DNA from: Verrucomicrobiota bacterium
GTDB taxonomy: Bacteria; Verrucomicrobiota; Lentisphaeria; Oligosphaerales; JAFGRS01
DNA length: 7,627 nucleotides
Reading direction: 5' to 3'
Assembly: GCA_019136035.1 (NCBI GenBank)
Contig: JAGVUW010000645.1
Span: 1-7,627 of the forward strand
The number at the start of each line of letters is the position of its first letter. The first letter of the stretch is position 1. Under the pieces are notes generated by a model, which saw only the letters and a list, made by a program, of their open reading frames with translations, had not been told where the DNA came from and made no database searches. This document shows, one piece after another, positions 1-5,543 of this stretch. A program made the position numbers and the translations under genes.

Positions 1-2149
1 CGCCATGGACGAGCAGGTCAATGTGGTCGCGCAGGTAGTTCTGGAAGTCGGCGAGGGCGAGGTCCTGGAGGGTCACCTGCAGGGTCGTCGCGAGGGGCTT
101 CAGGGCGACATCCCCGACGACCTTCAGGCTGCCGCGGTCGTTGATCGTGACGCCGAGGTCGAGGCTGGCGGCGGCGCCGGGTGCCGTGCTGAGGTTACGG
201 ACGTGCAGGCCGATGGGGGCGAGGCTGAGGCGCACCGGCTGAGCCGGCTGGCGGTCGTCGAGGGTGACGGCCCACTCGCGGATCGACAGGTCGTCGACCG
301 CCACCGTCCAGGCCTGGTCCGGCGTCGCGGGAGCCGTCGGCGCCGCGTCTCCGGGCGGCGTTGTCGCCGCCGCTCTGCCGGCCGCGGACGGCGTCCCCTC
401 GCCGCCGCCGCGCACCAGGTCCATCAGGCTGATCGAGCCATCCTTGCGGCGCTCGATGGGGATCTCGCCGCCGCGCGCGCCCAGAGTCGCCACCGTCACA
501 CGGCGGCCGGCGAGGTCAATGCGGCCGTCGCCAAGGGTCAGTTCGGCCAGGCGCAGGGGCGCCGCGGACGGCGCCGACGGCTGCACCGCGAGGCCGGAGA
601 GGGCCACGTCGAGATCGCTGACCAGCACCCGCGGCACCGCGTCCGCCGGCAGGGCGGCCTCGTGGACGACACTCACGGAGAGCTCGCCGCCGGTCAGGGT
701 GCCGTTGAGGAAGGGCGTCAGGTAGGGCATCAGCCGCGGCAGGCGCAGACCGCGCAGGACGGTGCTGCCGGTGAGGGCGGGGACGGGCCGGAGGGTGATC
801 TGCCAGGTGCCCTCGAGGGCCTCCGCGGCCTCGGTGGTCGCGGTCAGATGCACGCGTGCCGGCGGCTCGGGCGCGGTGGTCAGGCCCTCGGCCTCGAGAC
901 GCAGATCGACCGTGGTCGCGAAGGCCGGCGTGACGCTGGCGTCGCTGAAGGCCAGCCGCCCGGCCTCGACGAGGACGGCGTCGATGACGGCCGTCAGGGG
1001 CGGCGACGGCGGCGCCGCGGCCGCGGCGGTGGCCGGGGCGGACGGTGTTGCGGCGGGGGGCAGTGCCGGAGATGGCGCCGACGATGATGCGGGGGACGCT
1101 GGCGGCGCGCCGAAGCGCGGCAGGACCAGGCTGCCGTCGGCCTGGCGCTGCAGCCGCAGGTAGGGCGCCGTGACGTGGACGCGGCCGACGTGGATGGCCG
1201 GCGTGAGGACATCGGCAGGGAGGAGGGTCACCTCCAGCGCCCCCAGGCTGGCCAGGGCCTCGCCGGACGGGTCGCCGAGGCGCAGATCGCGCAGGCCGAC
1301 CGTGCCGGCCAGCGACAGGGCCGGCCGGCCGCCGGCAGTCGCTTCGACCGCGGCCGTCACCTCGATGTCCAGTCGGCCCGACGTCAGGTCGGCCGTGCGG
1401 GGCGACGGCAGGTAGGGCGCCAGGGCGGTCAGGTCGAAGTCCTGCAGCCGCAGGAGGGTCGTGCCGCTGCGGGTCACAGCGAAGGGCTTTGCGGTGCCGT
1501 CCAGGACCAGCTCGCGGCCATTGAGGTCGGCGCGCAGATACGGCTTCACCAGGAGATCGCCGTCGCCCGGCAGCGTCGAAATCCGCGGCACCTCGATGCG
1601 CAGGCCCATGAGGCGCTGGCGGGCGCCCTGCTGTTCGTCGCGGAAGATGAACCAGCCCTCGTCGACCCGCACGCCCGAGATCAGCAGACGCGGCAAGGCG
1701 GCGCCCGCCTCGGGGGGTGCCTCGGGCGGCGCCGCGGCGGGCGGTGCCGCGCTGCGCCGTTCGAGGATGTCGGAGAGATTCAGCGTGCCGTCGGCGCGCC
1801 GTACGACGACGGCGTGCGGCCCGCGCAGCTCCACGGCGCTGACCACCGCGGCCCGCCGCAGCACCGACACCAGGGGATCGAGGTTGATGGCGGCGTCGGC
1901 AACGCCGAAGGCCGGGGTCGCGCCGTCGGGCTCGAAGACCTCCAGGCCGCGTACCCGCAGCCGCGCGGTGAAGGGGTTGAGGGTGATGGCCCCGACACTG
2001 ACCGGCCGGCCGAGCTGGGCGCCGAGGCGGGTCTGGACCTGCCGACGCGCCACCGGGGGAAGGACGTAGACCACGAGGAGGACCAGGGCAGACAGTACCA
2101 GCAGTGCCAGGCCCAGCCGGCGACGCCAGGGTCGTACAGGTGCAAACAC
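1..2149 (-). CDS. DUF748 / AsmA-like envelope protein (3' end outside window)
   Basis: Open for 716 codons from a GTG at 2149 to the left edge with no stop; the C-terminus is missing. The product starts MFAPVRPWRRRLGLALLVLS: a basic tail, then one membrane segment (about residues 12-31), then a long extracytoplasmic part. Residues about 44-75 read LGRPVSVGAITLNPFTARLR and onward, the typical opening of DUF748 proteins, AsmA-related bridge-like proteins of the inner membrane/periplasm. A three-fold module follows: DG-x-L-x-L at residues 120, 338 and 570, each followed by an Ala/Pro-rich linker and then a strand pattern like ISGVRVDEGWFIFRDE. The last visible part (DFQNYLRDHIDLLVHG) resembles the start of a further DUF748 repeat. 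The family is linked by homology to envelope or lipid-transport roles; the exact role here is unknown. The start is set by AGGAG 8 nt upstream of GTG and an in-frame TGA six codons upstream. It is divergent from the secreted protein gene at 2650. Confidence 0.87.
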   Translation of the reverse strand, partial: MFAPVRPWRRRLGLALLVLSALVLLVVYVLPPVARRQVQTRLGAQLGRPVSVGAITLNPFTARLRVRGLEVFEPDGATPAFGVADAAINLDPLVSVLRRAAVVSAVELRGPHAVVVRRADGTLNLSDILERRSAAPPAAAPPEAPPEAGAALPRLLISGVRVDEGWFIFRDEQQGARQRLMGLRIEVPRISTLPGDGDLLVKPYLRADLNGRELVLDGTAKPFAVTRSGTTLLRLQDFDLTALAPYLPSPRTADLTSGRLDIEVTAAVEATAGGRPALSLAGTVGLRDLRLGDPSGEALASLGALEVTLLPADVLTPAIHVGRVHVTAPYLRLQRQADGSLVLPRFGAPPASPASSSAPSPALPPAATPSAPATAAAAAPPSPPLTAVIDAVLVEAGRLAFSDASVTPAFATTVDLRLEAEGLTTAPEPPARVHLTATTEAAEALEGTWQITLRPVPALTGSTVLRGLRLPRLMPYLTPFLNGTLTGGELSVSVVHEAALPADAVPRVLVSDLDVALSGLAVQPSAPSAAPLRLAELTLGDGRIDLAGRRVTVATLGARGGEIPIERRKDGSISLMDLVRGGGEGTPSAAGRAAATTPPGDAAPTAPATPDQAWTVAVDDLSIREWAVTLDDRQPAQPVRLSLAPIGLHVRNLSTAPGAAASLDLGVTINDRGSLKVVGDVALKPLATTLQVTLQDLALADFQNYLRDHIDLLVHG

Positions 2150-2157
2150 GACAGAGA

Positions 2158-2162
2158 CTCCT
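2158..2162 (-). promoter_or_regulatory. Ribosome binding site fixing a GTG start
   Basis: Read on the minus strand this is AGGAG, then eight bases, then GTG at 2149. An in-frame TGA lies just upstream of the AGGAG, so the reading frame cannot begin earlier. No ATG occurs in this frame until well inside the conserved region, so GTG is the only start that keeps the basic tail and membrane segment. Confidence 0.75.
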
Positions 2163-2212
2163 GTTCAGGCAACGAGACGAATCGCGCGGTTCGAACACCG
2201 CCACGCAACGCT

Positions 2213-2218
2213 ACCATA
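2213..2218 (-). promoter_or_regulatory. Candidate -10 box for the DUF748 gene
   Basis: On the minus strand this reads GGGGGTG followed by TATGGT (4 of 6 to TATAAT). It would start transcription near 2206 and give a leader of about 57 nt. I see no convincing -35 hexamer at 16-18 bp, so this is a weak call that rests on the -10 and its position. Confidence 0.3.
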
Positions 2219-2296
2219 CACCCCCGAGCGGGGAGGGTCGTTGGCTGGGGGCGGGCAGGTAGGGCTGTTCGAAGATCGCGTCAGCGTCCTCTCGGT

Positions 2297-2312
2297 CACC
2301 CTGGAGGGGTGC
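2297..2312 (+). repeat. 16-bp direct repeat, copy 1
   Basis: Sequence CACCCTGGAGGGGTGC, identical to bases 2373-2388, with starts 76 bp apart. Each copy is itself a small hairpin: CACCC and GGGTG around the loop TGGAG. Confidence 0.85.
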
Positions 2313-2322
2313 AAGATCGTAG

Positions 2323-2351
2323 CCGGGGGTCGTGCGGAGCACGACCCCCGG
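2323..2351. repeat. Perfect 13-bp inverted repeat with GGA loop
   Basis: The arm CCGGGGGTCGTGC (2323-2335) is fully complementary to 2339-2351 across the three-base loop GGA. The stem can continue beyond a small internal loop through ATCG/CGAT (2316-2319 with 2358-2361) and, after a two-base bulge, TGCA/TGCA (2310-2313 with 2362-2365). No T-tract follows, so an intrinsic terminator is unlikely. Confidence 0.85.
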
Positions 2352-2372
2352 AACCGCCGATTGCACGCCATG

Positions 2373-2388
2373 CACCCTGGAGGGGTGC
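2373..2388 (+). repeat. 16-bp direct repeat, copy 2
   Basis: Identical to bases 2297-2312. The arms extend by one pair here (GCACCC with GGGTGC) because base 2372 is G. Confidence 0.85.
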
Positions 2389-2435
2389 CAGAACCGGACC
2401 TTCAAACAGCCCTGGCCGGCAAGTAGGTCGCGCCA

Positions 2436-2497
2436 GCCGAGCGCGACCACGGGCGCCGGGGAGCGGCGCCCGGAGAGTGGCCGGGCCGACGCTCGGC
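2436..2497. other. Nested GC-rich hairpin upstream of the secreted-protein promoter
   Basis: An outer 8-bp stem pairs GCCGAGCG (2436-2443) with CGCTCGGC (2490-2497). Inside it an 8-bp perfect stem pairs CGGGCGCC (2450-2457) with GGCGCCCG (2465-2472) over a 7-base loop. It ends 19 bp before the candidate -35 box at 2516. In such GC-rich DNA some pairing is expected by chance, so a regulatory role is only possible. Confidence 0.4.
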
Positions 2498-2515
2498 GGT
2501 CCCAGGGAGGCCCGC

Positions 2516-2544
2516 TTGCCAGGGCCGTCGCGCGGGGGTACGGT
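2516..2544 (+). promoter_or_regulatory. Candidate sigma70-type promoter for the secreted protein gene
   Basis: TTGCCA at 2516-2521 matches the -35 consensus at 5 of 6 positions. After a 17-bp spacer, TACGGT at 2539-2544 matches the -10 at 3 of 6, preceded by GGGGG. Transcription would start near 2551, giving a leader of about 100 nt before the ATG at 2650. Confidence 0.4.
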
Positions 2545-2649
2545 CCTGATAGCGGCGCTGTGGCGGGCGGTGCTGCCGGTGGTCGGCAGCGCGCGCCGCG
2601 GTGGTGGTCCTGCGGCCGGTGGTGCGGCCGCGGTGGAGGGCGGACGACG

Positions 2650-5187
2650 ATGCGTACCTCGATCTCTCTGATGGTGGCCCTGCTGGGGGCGCCGCTCCTG
2701 GCTGCCGACCCGGTGGTCCTGAGCGACGTCCTGGAGCTGCCCGAGCAGCGCGTGCCCTGTGAGCAGAGCCTCACCCTGACCCTGCCGCCGTTGCCGGCGC
2801 GGGCCGGCAAGGTCCTCGTCCTGAGTTTCCGGGCCTTCGTGCTCTCGGACGGCCCCGGCGGCTGCAACTGGAATGGCACCGTCAGAGTGAACGACACCGG
2901 CCTGGGGCGCTTCACCAGCGCCGGAACAGAACGCCTGATCGGGCGCGCCCCGCACCTCGAGCTGCGGAAGGGCAACCTCGGCTTCAGCGTCACCTCGGGC
3001 GAGCGCCTGATGGTGATGTTCGCCCGCAGCGCCGACGAGGCCGACAGCATGACCACCGACGGCCTCGGCGGGACCTTCCTCGTCGACATCGGCGACGTCG
3101 CCCGCGGCGTCGACGGCAACGCGCTGACCTTCCAGAATGCCTTCCGTGCCGCCGGCGATCGGCCGCTGGTGGTACAGGACCTCCGCCTTGGCTACCTCGA
3201 CCGCGCCGCCCTGCCGGCGGCGGTCTCGCGTCTGCCGACGCGCGGGCCGGTGGCGTCGGCGGTGTCGGCGGGCGGCCTGCGCCTGTCGCAGGGGCGTCGC
3301 GGCGGCTTCGTCCTCACGGCCGCGGGCGGCCCCGAGCTCCTGGTCGAGACCGGCCTGGGCATGAATCCGGACGCCCCGTCAGTGCTCCTGGCCGAGGACG
3401 AGGGCGCCGAGGCGACGCCGGCGCCGGAGGTCCGTGTCACGGCGGACGGCCCGGCGGGCTTCCGTCTGGAGGCCGTGTGGCCGGGCCTGCGCCTGCAGCG
3501 GACCCTCGCCCTGACGGACGATGGCCTCCTGCGCTGGCGCGAGACCTGGACCAACACCGGCGACGCGACGCGGGGCGTGCCCCTGCGGCACCGCCTCTTC
3601 CTGCGCTCCGGCGAGGCGCGTTTCCACGTCGGCGGCTCGACGGACAACATCGACCTGGCCGGCTCGGCCGCGAATCCGACGCTGTACCTCGAGCCGGCCG
3701 GCGGCGCGGGCGCCGGCTACGGCCTCACGGTCGAAAGCGACTGGTGGCGCCTGCTGCACGGCCTGCGCGGCCTGGGGGGCCTGGGCGAGGTCTACACCAC
3801 CTGCCTGGCCCTGGGGGCCGGCGCCAGCCTCGATCTGGAGATGACCATCACCCCGGTGCCGCCCGCGAGCGGCGGCTACTGGCACTTCATCAACGCCCTG
3901 CGGCGGCGCTGGGGCGTCAATGGCCTGACCATGGCGCGGCCGATGTTCTGGCACTACGCCCGCCGTCCCGGTGTCGCCGCCGGTGTCGAGCAACTGCGGG
4001 CCTCGCTGGGGCATCTCGGCCCGATCACGGTCGTGCTCGGCCCCTGGCAGCGCCTCGAGCCCGACGCCCGGGTCGTCCGCGCCGGCCGCTACCCGAAGCT
4101 CCCGGCAGAGGCGCCGCGGACGCCGGGGGCCTGTCCGGATCTGGATGTGGATGCCTTCCTGACCTTCGCCCACCGCGAGGCCTACTGGGAGAGCCTCATG
4201 GCGGAGGTGGCGGCGTTGCGTGAGGCGGTGCCGGGGGTCGAGGTCATCCAGATGACGCATCCGGCCATGGAGTGCATCTACCGGCCGCTGGAGTCGCGCT
4301 GGCCGATCGCCGCGGATGCCATCAAGACATCGACCGGCGAGACCTTCGGCGACAGCCACTACACCACGGCCTGGGTCGGCGAGGAGATGGCCGGCAAGGA
4401 CTGGGCGATCCTGTACTACGTGCCGCGGCCGGGCTCGGCCCAGATGCGCGCCTTCATCAGCGGCGCCGAGCGCGCCATGGACGAGGGCGCCCTCGACGGG
4501 ATGTACTCCGACGAGTTCTCGTGGGCCTTCGTCGGACGACGCTACAGCCGCTACGACTACAGCCGCTGGGACGGCTACTCCGCTGACCTCGGCCCCGAGG
4601 GCCAGGTCGTGGCCCTGAAGACCGACCACGGCATGGTCACCGAGGCCTGCCAGCTCGCCATGATCGAGGCCTGCCGAAGCCGCGGCAAGTTCTTCCTGGC
4701 CAACGGCGGGTCCTGCCTGCGGCGGGTCCAGGAGCAGCCGCATCACCGCTTCATCGAAGGTGGCAATGGCCCCTCGTGGTCGGGCCAGGGGCACCTCTCG
4801 GCGGTGCCGCTGATCCTCGGCAATATGGGCGACCGCAGCAGCGCCGCGGGCGTCTTCGCCAGCGTGCGACAGTGCCTGTCGTACGGCAGCCTCTACTCGC
4901 CGGTGTCGATCAACCTCGTCCTCGATGGCCCCGACAACTTCGTCTGCAAGCTCTACCCCATGACCATCCGCGAGATCGGTCCCGGCCTCGTCGTCGGCGA
5001 GGAACGCCTCATCGCCTCGGCCACCCAGACCGTGCCCTGGCCGCCGCGCGCCGGAACCGTGCGGCTGTACCGCTACGACCGCCAGGGCGCCCTCCTGCCG
5101 ATGGCGCCCGACCGCGCCGTCGCCGCCGGCGAGGCCTTCACCCTGGAGGTCCCCGAGGCCGGCCTGGCCATCGCCGAGTTGCAGTGA
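2650..5187 (+). CDS. Secreted glycoside-hydrolase-like protein with predicted TIM barrel
   Basis: The product is 845 residues. It starts with a likely Sec signal peptide (residues 1-19, MRTSISLMVALLGAPLLAA), so it is probably exported. Residues about 20-200 look like a beta-sandwich (WNGTVRVND at 74-82 recalls galactose-binding-like domains). Residues about 218-402 form a second beta-rich region resembling the mutarotase-like sandwich that precedes many barrel hydrolases. Residues about 428-785 contain eight hydrophobic strands spaced as in a (beta/alpha)8 barrel: 459-466, 530-536, 586-591, 616-621, 680-685, 701-703, 719-724 and 752-758. Acidic residues at strand ends are D621/E622 (MYSDEFSW, strand 4) and E703 (RFIEGGNG, strand 6). 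Residues 788-845 are a small beta-rich tail. I cannot assign a numbered GH family, and the substrate is unknown. The start was chosen for the signal peptide and GGAGGG at 2635-2640; the frame stays open upstream only through the intergenic repeat. It appears to be a single-gene unit. Confidence 0.75.
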   Translation: MRTSISLMVALLGAPLLAADPVVLSDVLELPEQRVPCEQSLTLTLPPLPARAGKVLVLSFRAFVLSDGPGGCNWNGTVRVNDTGLGRFTSAGTERLIGRAPHLELRKGNLGFSVTSGERLMVMFARSADEADSMTTDGLGGTFLVDIGDVARGVDGNALTFQNAFRAAGDRPLVVQDLRLGYLDRAALPAAVSRLPTRGPVASAVSAGGLRLSQGRRGGFVLTAAGGPELLVETGLGMNPDAPSVLLAEDEGAEATPAPEVRVTADGPAGFRLEAVWPGLRLQRTLALTDDGLLRWRETWTNTGDATRGVPLRHRLFLRSGEARFHVGGSTDNIDLAGSAANPTLYLEPAGGAGAGYGLTVESDWWRLLHGLRGLGGLGEVYTTCLALGAGASLDLEMTITPVPPASGGYWHFINALRRRWGVNGLTMARPMFWHYARRPGVAAGVEQLRASLGHLGPITVVLGPWQRLEPDARVVRAGRYPKLPAEAPRTPGACPDLDVDAFLTFAHREAYWESLMAEVAALREAVPGVEVIQMTHPAMECIYRPLESRWPIAADAIKTSTGETFGDSHYTTAWVGEEMAGKDWAILYYVPRPGSAQMRAFISGAERAMDEGALDGMYSDEFSWAFVGRRYSRYDYSRWDGYSADLGPEGQVVALKTDHGMVTEACQLAMIEACRSRGKFFLANGGSCLRRVQEQPHHRFIEGGNGPSWSGQGHLSAVPLILGNMGDRSSAAGVFASVRQCLSYGSLYSPVSINLVLDGPDNFVCKLYPMTIREIGPGLVVGEERLIASATQTVPWPPRAGTVRLYRYDRQGALLPMAPDRAVAAGEAFTLEVPEAGLAIAELQ

Positions 5188-5216
5188 GGGGCAGGGAGCG
5201 GGGAGCGGACAGGGGG
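5188..5216 (+). other. G-rich run directly after the stop codon
   Basis: Four runs of three or more G (5188-5191, 5194-5196, 5200-5203, 5212-5216) are separated by 2, 3 and 8 bases. It is a possible, slightly long-looped G-quadruplex in the transcript of the upstream gene. The role is unknown. Confidence 0.3.
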
Positions 5217-5241
5217 CGCCCGACGGCCGGCGCCGGGCGCC
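5215..5241 (+). terminator. GC hairpin downstream of the secreted protein gene, no T-tract
   Basis: GGCGCCCG (5215-5222) pairs perfectly with CGGGCGCC (5234-5241) over an 11-base loop, 27 bp after the stop codon. The position suits a transcription end, but no run of T follows, so it is at best an atypical or Rho-assisted terminator. Confidence 0.3.
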
Positions 5242-5281
5242 ACCGCCGGCGTGGAGGCGGTGCGGAGAGGAAGCTCAGGCC

Positions 5282-5326
5282 GATCTGACGGATCAGACCG
5301 ATCCGTCGGATCAGTCCGATCGGTCT
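5282..5326 (+). repeat. Five tandem 9-nt units, each beginning GATC
   Basis: Units are GATCTGACG, GATCAGACC, GATCCGTCG, GATCAGTCC and GATCGGTCT, consensus GATCNGNCN. Neighbouring units are also mutually complementary: GACGGATC with GATCCGTC (5287-5294/5300-5307) and GACCGATC with GATCGGTC (5296-5303/5318-5325), so the array can form alternative hairpins. It lies in the intergenic region and is not part of a convincing gene. Confidence 0.75.
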
Positions 5327-5327
5327 C

Positions 5328-5403
5328 GGAGAGAACCCCCAACCGCCGGCGCTCGCCCGGGGGCGCGTCCCCCCCCCGGCCGGCGCCGTGGTCTGGGCTC
5401 TCC
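5328..5403. other. GC-rich foldback region with a nine-C run
   Basis: Possible nested pairing is GGAGAG (5328-5333) with CTCTCC (5398-5403) and CGGCGC (5347-5352) with GCGCCG (5383-5388). An inner GGGGG (5359-5363) lies opposite the C run at 5369-5377. Low-complexity GC sequence makes such pairing easy by chance, and I see no gene here. Confidence 0.25.
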
Positions 5404-5421
5404 CGGCGCCCGTTGGGGCAC

Positions 5422-5449
5422 TTGGGTTTCGGTCGGGCCGGGGTATATT
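5422..5449 (+). promoter_or_regulatory. Promoter of the iorAB operon
   Basis: TATATT at 5444-5449 matches the -10 consensus at 5 of 6 positions and stands out as an AT island in GC-rich DNA. TTGGGT at 5422-5427 gives a weak -35 (3 of 6) with a 16-bp spacer. Transcription would begin near 5456, giving a leader of about 88 nt. Confidence 0.55.
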
Positions 5450-5493
5450 CCGTGACCTTCAGAGTCACGCGGGCTCTGTCGGCGCTGCAGGAC

Positions 5494-5525
5494 GCTCCTC
5501 TGGCGGCCGTTCCGGCCGTTGGAGC
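5494..5525 (+). promoter_or_regulatory. Leader hairpin upstream of iorA
   Basis: The outer stem pairs GCTCC (5494-5498) with GGAGC (5521-5525). After a three-base bulge the inner stem pairs 5502-5508 with 5514-5520 (five GC pairs and two G-T wobbles) over the loop GTTCC. The hairpin ends 18 bp before the ATG, just leaving the AGGG at 5533-5536 free. It may be a stability or control element. I do not recognise a known riboswitch. Confidence 0.4.
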
Positions 5526-5543
5526 ACCATCTAGGGATCGCGC

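Larger units (their letters stand above)
2261..2413. repeat. 153-bp symmetric structured intergenic element (MITE/REP-like)
   Basis: The ends form an imperfect terminal inverted repeat: 2261-2281 against 2393-2413 matches at 17 of 21 positions, with 13 of 14 in the outermost bases (AGGGCTGTTCGAAG versus AGGGCTGTTTGAAG). A central perfect 13-bp stem (2323-2335 with 2339-2351) is centred on base 2337, exactly the midpoint of the terminal repeats. Two copies of a 16-bp direct repeat lie at 2297-2312 and 2373-2388. As single-stranded nucleic acid it could fold as an outer stem with three internal hairpins. It encodes no protein. It could be a non-autonomous mobile repeat, a REP-type element or a structured RNA. 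The shape is seen directly; the mobile-element reading is inference. Confidence 0.6.

Noticed and set aside
2323..2351. Intrinsic terminator reading of the perfect 13-bp stem
   Set aside because: No T-tract follows on either strand and it lies between divergent genes, where no transcript is expected to end.
2297..2388. CRISPR array
   Set aside because: There are only two repeat copies, 60 bp apart, and the region between them is itself a perfect hairpin rather than a unique spacer.
2332..2649. N-terminal extension of the secreted protein to an ATG at 2332
   Set aside because: The extension would translate half of the structured repeat and the promoter region, and would bury the signal peptide that begins at 2650.
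5..2671. Long plus-strand open frames (5-1087 and 1175-2671)
   Set aside because: They share codon boundaries with the DUF748 gene on the opposite strand; their products are Arg/Gly/Gln-rich and the second runs on through the intergenic repeat. The minus-strand product has clear family features.
3379..4794. Minus-strand open frame of about 470 codons inside the secreted protein gene
   Set aside because: It is antisense to the barrel-encoding region, and its product is low-complexity and Ala/Arg/Gly-rich without domain marks.
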